Shown one piece after another: positions 1 through 7,499 of a DNA stretch of 64,000 nt. The position numbers were made by a program, and so were the translations under genes. Positions within the stretch are counted from its first letter, which is position 1. Every line of letters begins with the position of its first letter. The DNA is taken from positions 1,754,501 through 1,818,500 of the forward strand of contig NZ_CP088285.1 in NCBI RefSeq assembly GCF_011516645.4, in the 5' to 3' direction. A model generated the notes under the pieces. The model searched no databases, was not told the DNA's origin, and worked only from the letters and a program-made list of their open reading frames with translations. The stretch is from Bradyrhizobium septentrionale (GTDB taxonomy: Bacteria > Pseudomonadota > Alphaproteobacteria > Rhizobiales > Xanthobacteraceae).

Positions 1-293
1 GTCTCTTCCTTCTCGATCGCGGTCTCGATCACGAGATCGCAATCGGCGAGCGCATCGATCGTCTCGGAAGAGGTGATGCGGTCGAGCGCCTGCTTTCGCT
101 CGCTCTCGCTGATGTGTTTCTTGGCGACCTGGCGGGTCAGATTGCCGTTGATGGTCGCCAGCGCCGACTTCAGCCGGTCGCCGGACACGTCATTGAGCAC
201 CACGTCGAAGCCGGCCAGCGCCGCCACATGGGCGATGCCGTTGCCCATCTGGCCCGAACCGATCACGCCGACCTTTTTGATTGCCACCGTCAT
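1..293 (-). CDS. 3-hydroxyacyl-CoA (3-hydroxybutyryl-CoA) dehydrogenase, N-terminal part
   Basis: Only the first 97 or so residues are inside the window; the gene runs off the left edge. The translation begins MTVAIKKVGVIGSGQMG and contains the GxGxxG dinucleotide-binding turn of the NAD-binding Rossmann domain, followed by the GIAHVAALAG helix typical of the FadB/Hbd family. The enzyme oxidises 3-hydroxyacyl-CoA to 3-ketoacyl-CoA with NAD+ in beta-oxidation or polyhydroxybutyrate-related metabolism. It lies downstream of etfB-etfA on the same strand, which fits a fatty-acid oxidation context, since ETF accepts electrons from acyl-CoA dehydrogenases. The ATG at 293 is the only start that keeps the complete nucleotide-binding turn. 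Substrate chain length cannot be judged. Confidence 0.9.
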   Translation of the reverse strand, partial: MTVAIKKVGVIGSGQMGNGIAHVAALAGFDVVLNDVSGDRLKSALATINGNLTRQVAKKHISESERKQALDRITSSETIDALADCDLVIETAIEKEE

Positions 294-404
294 CTTGTCA
301 TCCACCGGAACGGCGCGCATGTCGCGCCTGCCCAATTCCAACGATACCCGAAGTGAAGCCTTCCGGGTTGCCCAATCCGCCGGAAACGTTTCCCGGGACC
401 ATGA

Positions 405-424
405 TGTGATTAAAGATAATCACA
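405..424. promoter_or_regulatory. Perfect inverted repeat upstream of the dehydrogenase gene
   Basis: The arms TGTGATTA and TAATCACA are exact reverse complements separated by AAGA. The site lies 112 bases upstream of the dehydrogenase start at 293, in the gap after etfA. It resembles a dyad operator for a dimeric regulator (FNR/CRP-like in base content, but the TGTGA/TCACA spacing is 10, not the CRP spacing of 6). The regulator is unknown. Confidence 0.35.
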
Positions 425-540
425 CCCCGATCCCATTTTCCCCTATCGAGCTCGATCCTTTCGGAAAACCGTTTCCGGATCGTTGCCCCAAGAATAATAA
501 CGCCGGCCGGAGATTACTCACCCGGCCGGTGTCTTGTCGC

Positions 541-1491
541 TTACTTTCCGAGCTTGCCGAGTGCTTCGGTCAGCTCTGGAACCGCCTGGTAGAGGTCGGC
601 GACCAGGCCGTAATCGGCGACCTGGAAGATCGGTGCGTCCTCATCCTTGTTGATGGCGACGATCACCTTGGAGTCCTTCATCCCGGCCAGATGCTGGATC
701 GCGCCGGAGATGCCGACCGCGACATAGAGTTCCGGCGCCACCACCTTGCCGGTCTGGCCGACCTGCCAGTCGTTCGGCGCATACCCGGCATCGACCGCGG
801 CGCGCGAGGCGCCGACGCCGGCGCCAAGCTTGTCGGCGAGCGGCTCGATATACTTGGCGAAGTTCTCGCGGCTCTGCATCGCACGGCCACCCGAGACGAT
901 GATCTTGGCCGAGGTCAGTTCCGGACGGTCGCTTTTTGCCACTTCCTCGCCGACGAACGACGACAGGCCGGGGTCCGCCGCCGATGCGGCGTTCTCGATT
1001 GCGGCGCTGCCGCCTTCACCGGCTGCGGCGAAGGTCGAGGTACGGACCGTGATCACCTTCTTGGCGTCCTTCGACTTCACGGTCTGGATCGCGTTGCCGG
1101 CATAGATCGGCCGCTCGAAGGTGTCGGGCGCGACGACCTTGATGATCTCCGAGACCTGCATGACGTCGAGCAGCGCTGCGACGCGCGGCATCACGTTCTT
1201 GAAGCGCGAGGTCGCGGGTGCGACGAAGGCGTCATAGTTCGGCGCCAGCGAGACGATCAGCGCAGCCAGCGGCTCGGCAAGGTCGTGCTCATAGGCGGGA
1301 CCTTCGGCCACCAGCACCTTCGCGACGCCGGCGAGCTTGCTTGCTGCTTCCGCCGCCGCCTTGGTGCCCTGGCCGCCACCGGCAACCAGCACATGGACGT
1401 CGCCGCCGAGCTGGCTCGCCGCGGTCAGCGCCTTGTTGGTCGAGTCCTTCAGGGTCTCGTGGTCGTGTTCAGCAATCAACAGCGTCGTCAT
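541..1491 (-). CDS. etfA: Electron transfer flavoprotein subunit alpha
   Basis: The 316-residue protein has the usual EtfA length and two-domain layout. An N-terminal ETF fold is followed by a C-terminal FAD-binding domain with [15 protein letters not shown] and the [14 protein letters not shown] segment, the hallmark FAD-binding signature. With EtfB it forms the soluble heterodimer that takes electrons from acyl-CoA and other flavoprotein dehydrogenases and passes them to ETF:quinone oxidoreductase. Its start overlaps the etfB stop by one base (TGATG at 1491), implying translational coupling. The sequence looks like the housekeeping ETF rather than the FixAB nitrogen-fixation type; that distinction is by general resemblance. 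Confidence 0.96.
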   Translation of the reverse strand: MTTLLIAEHDHETLKDSTNKALTAASQLGGDVHVLVAGGGQGTKAAAEAASKLAGVAKVLVAEGPAYEHDLAEPLAALIVSLAPNYDAFVAPATSRFKNVMPRVAALLDVMQVSEIIKVVAPDTFERPIYAGNAIQTVKSKDAKKVITVRTSTFAAAGEGGSAAIENAASAADPGLSSFVGEEVAKSDRPELTSAKIIVSGGRAMQSRENFAKYIEPLADKLGAGVGASRAAVDAGYAPNDWQVGQTGKVVAPELYVAVGISGAIQHLAGMKDSKVIVAINKDEDAPIFQVADYGLVADLYQAVPELTEALGKLGK

Positions 1492-2240
1492 CAGAGAACC
1501 CCGGCTTCGGTCTTGAGCTTGTTCACGAGTTCGGCGACGTCCTTGACCTTGACGCCCGCCTTGCGGCCTGCCGGTTCCGCGGTCTTCAGCACTTCCAGAC
1601 GCGGCGTGAGATCGACGCCGTAATCCGACGCGCTCTTGTCGTCGATCGGCTTCTTCTTCGCCTTCATGATGTTGGGCAGCGACGCATAGCGCGGCTCGTT
1701 GAGGCGCAGGTCGGTGGTGACGATCGCCGGGCCCTTGAGCTTGATGGTCTGCAGGCCGCCGTCGACTTCGCGCGTGACCTTGAAGTCAGAGCCTTCGACC
1801 TCGAGCTTGGAGGCGAAGGTCGCCTGCGACCAGCCGAGCAGCGCGGCCAGCATCTGGCCGGTCTGATTGCTATCGTCGTCGATCGCCTGCTTGCCGAGGA
1901 TGACGAGGCCGGGCTGCTCCGCCTCGACCACCGCCTTCAGGATCTTGGCAACCGCGAGCGGTTCGACATTGCCTTCAGCCTTGACCAGGATGCCGCGGTC
2001 GGCGCCCATCGCGAGCCCGGTGCGAATGGTCTCGGATGCCTGCGCCGGTCCGATCGATACCACCACCACTTCGGTCGCCTTGCCGGCTTCCTTCAGCCGC
2101 AGCGCTTCCTCGACGGCGATCTCGTCGAACGGGTTCATCGACATCTTGACGTTGGCGAGCTCCACGCCCGATCCGTCGCTCTTGACGCGGACCTTGACGT
2201 TGTAGTCGACGACCCGCTTTACCGGCACAAGAACCTTCAT
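1491..2240 (-). CDS. etfB: Electron transfer flavoprotein subunit beta
   Basis: The 249-residue EtfB begins [17 protein letters not shown] and carries the ETF beta signature around [20 protein letters not shown], the recognition loop that docks partner dehydrogenases. It contributes the AMP-binding side of the ETF heterodimer. It is the promoter-proximal gene of the etfB-etfA pair on the minus strand, and its stop overlaps the etfA start. The ATR gene lies 117 bases upstream on the same strand, so co-transcription is possible but not shown. Confidence 0.96.
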   Translation of the reverse strand: MKVLVPVKRVVDYNVKVRVKSDGSGVELANVKMSMNPFDEIAVEEALRLKEAGKATEVVVVSIGPAQASETIRTGLAMGADRGILVKAEGNVEPLAVAKILKAVVEAEQPGLVILGKQAIDDDSNQTGQMLAALLGWSQATFASKLEVEGSDFKVTREVDGGLQTIKLKGPAIVTTDLRLNEPRYASLPNIMKAKKKPIDDKSASDYGVDLTPRLEVLKTAEPAGRKAGVKVKDVAELVNKLKTEAGVL

Positions 2241-2357
2241 CGATCCTCTTTCGCTTTGATTTTATGGGTTTCGGTTGGCTGGCGCGGAACCTAAAGGTCC
2301 CGTACCCCCCGGTCAACGCGGCAAAGCCAAAAAACCGTCCCCCGGTTTTGAACCAGT

Positions 2358-2930
2358 TTAGCGGTTCTGGCCCGGTACCCACAACACGTCCCCGGCCCCT
2401 TTGTTGTTCTGGAAGCGGCTGGCAACGAACAGGAAATCAGACAGACGGTTCATATACTGGATGCCAGCTTCATTGACCGTCTCGTCCGGCCGGGCTGCGA
2501 GTTCCACCATCATGCGTTCCGCGCGGCGACATATCGTCCGGGCCAGATGCAGATATGCAGAAGCGGGTGTCCCGCCGGGCAGCACGAACGAGGTCAGCGG
2601 CGCAAGCTGGTCGTTCAGGCTGTCGATATCGCGCTCGAGCCGCTCGACCTGGCTCGCCAGCATCCGCAGACGCTCAGTCTTGCCCTCGCGCTCGGGCACC
2701 GCAAGGTCGGCGCCGAGATCGAACAGATCGTTCTGGATCCGGCCGAGCATCGCATCGACATCGGGGCTATCGGCCAGATGCAGCCGCACCACGCCGATCG
2801 CCGCATTGGTCTCGTCGACCGTGCCGTAGGCAGCAACACGCAGATCGTATTTCGGCCGCCGCTCGCCGGAGCCGAGCGCGGTGGTGCCGTCATCGCCGGT
2901 GCGCGTGTAGATCCGATTGAGAACGACCAT
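2358..2930 (-). CDS. Cob(I)alamin adenosyltransferase, PduO type
   Basis: This enzyme transfers the adenosyl group of ATP to cob(I)alamin to make coenzyme B12 in the cytoplasm. The protein of about 190 residues starts at MVVLNRIYTRTGDDGTTALG, the conserved N-terminal ATP-binding motif (TRTGDxGxT) of the PduO/MMAB family. It also has YGTVDETNAAIGVVR, and an RTICRRAERMMVEL helix that lines the active site. An in-frame ATG ten codons upstream lies inside a palindromic repeat, so the start at 2930 is preferred. It sits between a HIG1-like gene and etfBA on one strand. It is the first of three B12-linked items in the window, with the riboswitch and the CobW-like GTPase near 55 kb. Confidence 0.93.
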   Translation of the reverse strand: MVVLNRIYTRTGDDGTTALGSGERRPKYDLRVAAYGTVDETNAAIGVVRLHLADSPDVDAMLGRIQNDLFDLGADLAVPEREGKTERLRMLASQVERLERDIDSLNDQLAPLTSFVLPGGTPASAYLHLARTICRRAERMMVELAARPDETVNEAGIQYMNRLSDFLFVASRFQNNKGAGDVLWVPGQNR

Positions 2931-2945
2931 GGTTGGCTCCGGTGT

Positions 2946-3082
2946 TGTCACCTCTCCCACAGGGAGAGGTCGCGAGCATCTTGCGAGCGGGTGAGGGGAT
3001 GCGGTCTAACGACGGACCTGAACCCCTCACCCGGATCGCCGATGGCGATCCGACCTCTCCCAATGGGAGAGGTGAAGGTTAG
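2946..3082. repeat. Interspersed palindromic (REP-like) element
   Basis: Two nearly identical short hairpins, CACCTCTCCC..GGGAGAGGT and GACCTCTCCC..GGGAGAGGTG, flank a core containing GCGAGCGGGTGAGGGG and its partner CCCCTCACCC. The whole 137-base unit can fold end to end as one large dyad. Repeats of this kind occur between genes in Bradyrhizobium. It fills the ATR/HIG1-like gap and has no credible coding sequence. Confidence 0.75.
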
Positions 3083-3087
3083 CGCAT

Positions 3088-3282
3088 CTACCGCCCCATC
3101 GCCCAGACCACGAGCATCGCGATCACGATGGCGACGAACTGGAACAGCACGCGCAGCCGCATCAGCTTCTGCGACGTGTTCGGCGAGCCGCCCTTCATCA
3201 TGTTGACGAGGCCGAGCAGCAGCACCAGGGCCACGGCGCCGACGGCGATAGGAAGAACGATCATGCTGAGGACGGATGTCAT
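3088..3282 (-). CDS. Small HIG1-like twin-transmembrane protein
   Basis: The predicted 64-residue protein starts MTSVLSMIVLPIAVGAVALV and has two hydrophobic helices (about residues 6-24 and 42-61). They are joined by a short basic loop with MKGGSPNTSQKLMRLRVLFQ. The SNxxMRxRVxxQ-type segment is characteristic of the HIG1/twin-transmembrane family, which in alphaproteobacteria is associated with respiratory chain assembly or hypoxia response. The longer in-frame start at 3351 adds a non-hydrophobic leader and is less likely. It is probably in the inner membrane; its function here is not established. Confidence 0.75.
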   Translation of the reverse strand: MTSVLSMIVLPIAVGAVALVLLLGLVNMMKGGSPNTSQKLMRLRVLFQFVAIVIAMLVVWAMGR

Positions 3283-3364
3283 CTGCGGTACATAACACCG
3301 CATGGACTGGACTTCCACACAGCTGGGCCATGCAACCAACTGGCTTTTCAATGCGTAATATCAG

Positions 3365-4309
3365 ATGCTGGGCCGGTTCTCGGACCGAGCCGTCGTCGAC
3401 AATGCCGGGTGGAATGTGAAGCAGCTTCGTTACGTCACCCATGTCGTGATGGATGCCTTTTACACGTTCCTCGCCGATGACGGCTGGGCGATCGCGAGCC
3501 ATATCGCGCTGTCGACCCTGATGGCGCTGTTTCCGTTCCTGATCGTGCTGACGTCGCTGGCCGGCTTCTTCGGCTCCAAGGAGCTTGCCGACCAGGCGGT
3601 CGGGCTGTTGCTCCAGGTCTGGCCGGACCAGGTCGCCGAGGCGCTGTCCGATCAGATCCACGACGTCTTGACCAACACCCGCGGCGACATCCTGACCATC
3701 GGCGCGGTACTCGCGGTCTACTTCGCCTCCAACGGCGTCGAGGCGCTGCGGGTGGCGCTGAACCGCGCCTATGCCGTGATCGAACCGCGGCGCTGGTACT
3801 GGCTGCGGCTGGAGTCGATCGGCTACACCCTGGTCGCGGCGTTCACCTCGCTCGCGATGGCGTTCCTGATCGTGCTCGGACCGCTGATCATCGAGGCGGC
3901 GCGGCGCCATATTCCGTTCTTCGTCGAATCGAACGAGAGCCTGCTCAACACCGCCCGTTACGGCATCACGGTGCTTGCCCTGGTCGTCGCGCTCTTCATC
4001 CTGCATGCCTGGCTGCCGGCAGGCCGCCGCGGCTTCACGCAGATCCTGCCCGGCATCATCTTCACCGTGGTGGCGTCGCTGGTCTCCGGCATCGGCTTCG
4101 GCATGTACCTGGCGCGCTTCGCCAACAACTATGTCACGATGTATGCGGGACTCGCCTCGGTCATCATCGCGCTGGTGTTCCTGTATTTCATCGCCGCGAT
4201 CTTCGTGTTCGGCGGCGAGCTGAACGCGGCGATCATCAAGTCGCGGTTGCCGCACGGCGTGTCGCTTCAAGCAGCGCAGTCGCTAGCGCCCGCGGAGAAA
4301 CAGGCTTGA
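3365..4309 (+). CDS. YihY/virulence factor BrkB family inner-membrane protein
   Basis: The 314-residue protein has six or so hydrophobic segments and the family motifs: the early DGWAIASHIALSTLMALFPFL helix, the YFASNGVEALRVALNRAY segment and the C-terminal FGGELNAAI. BrkB/YihY proteins (formerly mislabelled ribonuclease BN) are of uncertain function. Its last 74 bases overlap the 3' end of the convergent histidine kinase gene, which is unusual. The first ATG at 3365 is used; the downstream start MDAFYTFLADDGW cannot be excluded. Confidence 0.88.
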   Translation: MLGRFSDRAVVDNAGWNVKQLRYVTHVVMDAFYTFLADDGWAIASHIALSTLMALFPFLIVLTSLAGFFGSKELADQAVGLLLQVWPDQVAEALSDQIHDVLTNTRGDILTIGAVLAVYFASNGVEALRVALNRAYAVIEPRRWYWLRLESIGYTLVAAFTSLAMAFLIVLGPLIIEAARRHIPFFVESNESLLNTARYGITVLALVVALFILHAWLPAGRRGFTQILPGIIFTVVASLVSGIGFGMYLARFANNYVTMYAGLASVIIALVFLYFIAAIFVFGGELNAAIIKSRLPHGVSLQAAQSLAPAEKQA

Positions 4310-5555
4310 CCAGGAAGGCGTCGGCGCCGGCAGCGCGCGCCGCGGCCTCGTCCTCGGCACGGCCGGAAATCCCGACGATCACGATACGGCCGTGCGGCGG
4401 CGGCAGCGCGCGGATGCGCCTGATTGCCTCGACGCCGTTGATGCCCGGCAGCACCATATCCATCAGCACGGCGTCGAAGGCACCCTGCCCGAGCCGATCG
4501 GGCGCGGCCTCGCCTTGGCCAACGAATTCGGCGTGGTGACCGAGCTCGATCAGGATCGTGTTGAGCACGACGCGACCGAACGGATTGTCCTCGACGCTGA
4601 GCAGCCGCAGCCCTTGCGACAGCAGCGCCGTCCCGCCTTGGCCCGGCGCCGCCCCGACCGGCCCTTCGGCGCGCGCCAGCACCACGCTGAGCGTGAAGGT
4701 CGTGCCGCCGCCGGCGCGCTGGGCCGCGACGATGTCGCCGCCCATGGCGCGCGCGAGCTGCCTGACCGAGGACAGGCCGAGCCCGGCGCCGCCGAACCGC
4801 GAGGCGATCGAGACATTGGCCTGCGAGAACGGCCGGAACAGGCGCTTGACCTCAGATAGCGTCAGGCCGATGCCGCTGTCGGAGACCGCGAAAGCGACTC
4901 CGAATCCGCCGCCGCCGATCCTGCCTTTGGCGGCGCGCACCGGCGCGACATGCAGCTCGATGCTGCCCTGCTCGGTGAACTTGACGGCGTTGTCGATCAG
5001 GTTTTCCAGCGCCGCACGCAGGCGGACGGGATCGCCAACTGCGAAGGCGGGCAGCTTGCTGGAGACCTCCACCGAGGCCTGCAGCCCCTTGGCCGCCGCG
5101 CGGCCGGCCAGCGAATCCCCGGCGTGGCGCGCCAGCGTGCGCAGATCGAAAAAGTCCTGCCGGATCTCGAGCCCCGGGCCCTCGCTGCGGGCGGCATCGA
5201 CGAACAGGGTGGCAAGGCTCGCCAGATGCTCGGCGCCGGCCCTGATGGTATCGACCCAGCGCCGCTCGCGCTCGCCAATATCCGACGTCGCAAGCAGGTT
5301 GCTGATCGCGAGGATTCCGGTCAGCGGCGTCCGCACCTCATGGGCAAAGGCGGCGAGTGCGGTCTCGACCATACCGGGAGCGGCATTCGCGGACGGCTTC
5401 GGCGCGGCCCGCTTGCGGCGCGGCCTGGCTGCGGTCTTGGTCGCACGAGTCTTTGTGGTACGAGATTTGGCGGAGCGCGTTTTTGCGGCGCGCGTCTTCG
5501 GCGGCACCCCTCCGGATGGCCGCGTGCTGCGCCGTACGCGCGATTTTGACGCCAT
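4236..5555 (-). CDS. Cytosolic hybrid histidine kinase with a histone-H1-like basic tail
   Basis: The 439-residue protein has, in order, a Lys/Arg-rich tail (20 basic residues in the first 53, with KTRxxK repeats) and a HisKA domain with AFAHEVRTPLTG (phospho-acceptor His72). A HATPase domain follows (N box NLIDNAVKF 185-193, DSGIG 226-230, GGAGLGL 255-261), then a receiver domain with acidic pocket ED near 322, phospho-acceptor Asp366 in LMDMVLPG, and the conserved Lys in FLVKPV. There is no sensor domain or membrane segment, so the signal must come from partners or the tail. The tail resembles bacterial H1-like DNA-binding tails. The gene ends inside the 3' end of the YihY gene on the opposite strand. 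No cognate regulator gene is adjacent. Confidence 0.92.
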   Translation of the reverse strand: MASKSRVRRSTRPSGGVPPKTRAAKTRSAKSRTTKTRATKTAARPRRKRAAPKPSANAAPGMVETALAAFAHEVRTPLTGILAISNLLATSDIGERERRWVDTIRAGAEHLASLATLFVDAARSEGPGLEIRQDFFDLRTLARHAGDSLAGRAAAKGLQASVEVSSKLPAFAVGDPVRLRAALENLIDNAVKFTEQGSIELHVAPVRAAKGRIGGGGFGVAFAVSDSGIGLTLSEVKRLFRPFSQANVSIASRFGGAGLGLSSVRQLARAMGGDIVAAQRAGGGTTFTLSVVLARAEGPVGAAPGQGGTALLSQGLRLLSVEDNPFGRVVLNTILIELGHHAEFVGQGEAAPDRLGQGAFDAVLMDMVLPGINGVEAIRRIRALPPPHGRIVIVGISGRAEDEAAARAAGADAFLVKPVSPRALATALLEATRRAATAT

Positions 5556-5689
5556 GGTCTCCGTGATCCCCGCCCCTCATCGCAACATGGCATGCCAGGC
5601 GTGCCAGAGTCACGGCGGCGTTTGCGGCTTTCCTGAGCAAAGCGGCACGTTGGTAACCCGCTTGCTCGCGATCTGAATTCGGCCGGGAT

Positions 5690-6559
5690 TTACGGCAGGC
5701 CGACCAGGCGGCGGATGTCGGCCGGGCTCGCCCCCGCCGCCCGCAGCTCGCGCAGCCCGGTCGCCTGGGTCGATTTCGACAGTTTCCGGCCGGCGGCGTC
5801 CGGGATCAGCCGGTGGTGCCGGTAGATCGGCGCGGGCAGGCCCAACAGTTCCTGCAGCAGCCGGTGCACGCTGGTCGACCAGAACAGGTCAACGCCCCTG
5901 ACCACATCGGTGATGCCTTGCAGCGCATCATCAATCACGACGGAGAGATGGTAGCTGGTTGGGGTTTCCTTGCGCGCCAGGATCACATCGCCCCAGGCCT
6001 CAGGCCGGGCCGCCACGTCTCCGCGCTCGCCGGCCGGCCCCTCGCCCGCTTCCCGCCAGCGCAGGCTTCCGGCGCGCGCGCACGCGGCCGCCATGTCGAG
6101 CCGCAGCGCGAATGGCGCGCCCTGCCCGACCAGCCGGTCGCGGTCCTCGGCCGACAGCGACTTGGCCGCTCCCGGATAGAGCGGCGCGCCATCCGGATCG
6201 CGCGGCCATGCACCACCGGCCTCTCTTTCGGCGACCAGCCGCGCGATGTCGGCCCGGCTCTCGAAGCTCGGATAGACCAGCCCCTGCGCCGAAAGCCGGT
6301 CGACGGCCGCGCGATAGGCGGCAAAATGCTCGGACTGCCGCCGCACCGGGGTTTCCCAGCCGATGCCGAGCCAGCCGAAATCCTCGTAGATCGCCTGCTC
6401 GAACACCGGACGGCAGCGCGTCGCATCGATGTCCTCGATCCGCAGCAGGAAACGTCCACCCGACTGCCGCGCAAGGTCAAAGTTGAGCAGCGCCGAATAG
6501 GCGTGGCCGAGATGGAGATAGCCGTTCGGACTCGGTGCAAAGCGGAAAACGGGTGGCAT
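5690..6559 (-). CDS. gluQ: Glutamyl-Q tRNA(Asp) synthetase
   Basis: GluQRS is a truncated glutamyl-tRNA synthetase paralogue, lacking the anticodon-binding domain. It attaches glutamate to queuosine-34 of tRNA(Asp). The 289-residue length fits, with the class I HIGH motif as HLGH (16-19) in FRFAPSPNGYLHLGHAYSAL and the KMSKS motif as KLSKS (259-263). The zinc-site cysteines of the E. coli enzyme appear replaced: the VYPSFESRADI segment has Ser and Glu where the E. coli-type protein has Cys. It is followed on the opposite strand by a DNA glycosylase. Start ATG 6559 gives the expected MPPVFRFAPSPNG. Confidence 0.93.
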   Translation of the reverse strand: MPPVFRFAPSPNGYLHLGHAYSALLNFDLARQSGGRFLLRIEDIDATRCRPVFEQAIYEDFGWLGIGWETPVRRQSEHFAAYRAAVDRLSAQGLVYPSFESRADIARLVAEREAGGAWPRDPDGAPLYPGAAKSLSAEDRDRLVGQGAPFALRLDMAAACARAGSLRWREAGEGPAGERGDVAARPEAWGDVILARKETPTSYHLSVVIDDALQGITDVVRGVDLFWSTSVHRLLQELLGLPAPIYRHHRLIPDAAGRKLSKSTQATGLRELRAAGASPADIRRLVGLP

Positions 6560-6723
6560 GGCGTTTGGTCACACGTCATTGCCAGGCTCGCCCCGGCGAT
6601 TCTGATTCGAGCACGAACCCGGTTTCTACTTTTCCGGACCATGCGGCTGGACAAGACTCTGTTACGATAGGAGATGGATGCGCGGGTCAAGCCCGCGCAC
6701 GACAAGTCGATGCAGATCCCGCA
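6560..6723. other. Intergenic gap with a short palindrome
   Basis: This gap separates the divergent gluQ and glycosylase genes. It contains the small dyad TGCGCGGGT..ACCCGCGCA-like sequence near 6679-6699, and TTTTCCGGACCATGC, which resembles part of the interspersed element at 9168-9216. No gene or clear promoter could be defined. Confidence 0.4.
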
Positions 6724-7377
6724 ATGCTGATCCATCTCGAAACCCAGGCCGACCTCGACGACGCAATCCACAGGCTGGTCGCCCAGGACCGCCGCCTGCG
6801 GCCGATCCTGGAACTGAGCGGCATGCCGGCGATCCGGCAGCGCGAGCCGGGCTTTGCCGGGCTCGCCGCGATCATCTGCGGCCAGCAGCTGTCGACCGCG
6901 AGCGCGGCGGCGATCTGGGGACGGGTCAGCAACGCGTTCGATCCGTTCCACCATGATGCGATCCGCAAGGCGCGGGCCGACCGGCTCGGCCGGCTCGGGT
7001 TGTCCGCGGCCAAGATCAAGACCCTGAAGCACATCGCCCGCGAGCTCGCTGAGGAGCGGCTGAACCTCGACGTGCTCGCCAATGAGGAGGCCGATGCCGC
7101 GCACAACACCCTGACCGCATTGCCCGGGATCGGCCCCTGGACCGCCGACGTCTATCTCCTGTTCTGCCTCGGCCATGGCGACGCCTGGCCCGCCGGCGAC
7201 CTGGCCGTTCAGGAAGCGGTCAAGGTCGGGCTCGGTTTGAAGGAGCGGCCGACGCCGAAGCAGATGGCGCCGCTTGCGGAGCCGTGGCGTCCGCTGCGCG
7301 GCGCCGCCGCCCATTTGTGGTGGGCGTATTATCGCGTGCTCCGGAATCGCGAAGGCGTGATCGCCGGCGCAAAATAA
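6724..7377 (+). CDS. DNA-3-methyladenine glycosylase II-like (AlkA/HhH-GPD)
   Basis: This base-excision repair glycosylase is expected to remove alkylated purines. The 217-residue protein begins MLIHLETQADLDDAIHRLV. It contains the helix-hairpin-helix LPGIGPWTAD (133-142) followed by the GPD-type catalytic aspartate, most likely Asp159 in WPAGDLAVQEA, and the upstream IICGQQLSTASAAAIW helix characteristic of AlkA-type enzymes. It lacks the AlkA N-terminal domain and the iron-sulfur cysteines of Nth/MutY. An upstream in-frame start at 6535 would overlap gluQ and adds an unstructured leader, so ATG 6724 is preferred. Confidence 0.9.
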   Translation: MLIHLETQADLDDAIHRLVAQDRRLRPILELSGMPAIRQREPGFAGLAAIICGQQLSTASAAAIWGRVSNAFDPFHHDAIRKARADRLGRLGLSAAKIKTLKHIARELAEERLNLDVLANEEADAAHNTLTALPGIGPWTADVYLLFCLGHGDAWPAGDLAVQEAVKVGLGLKERPTPKQMAPLAEPWRPLRGAAAHLWWAYYRVLRNREGVIAGAK

Positions 7378-7499
7378 GGTGCGAAAAAACACTTGCCGTG
7401 TGATCGCGTGATATATCATCAGTAGACCGATACTTTTTCAATTTGCCGGCCTCGCGCATTTTGCAAGCCCAGCACATCCTTTCTGCAAGGAGGACCGAC

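Noticed and set aside
73..1623. Long + strand frame of 516 codons opposite etfA/etfB
   Set aside because: It is an antisense shadow of two well-defined ETF genes and has no recognisable domain.
2948..4270. Long minus frame of 440 codons across the HIG1-like and YihY genes
   Set aside because: Asp/Arg/His-rich shadow of YihY; contains the REP-like element and has no known motif.
5983..7419. Long minus frame of 478 codons over gluQ and the glycosylase
   Set aside because: It is antisense to the glycosylase and out of frame with gluQ, both clearly real.
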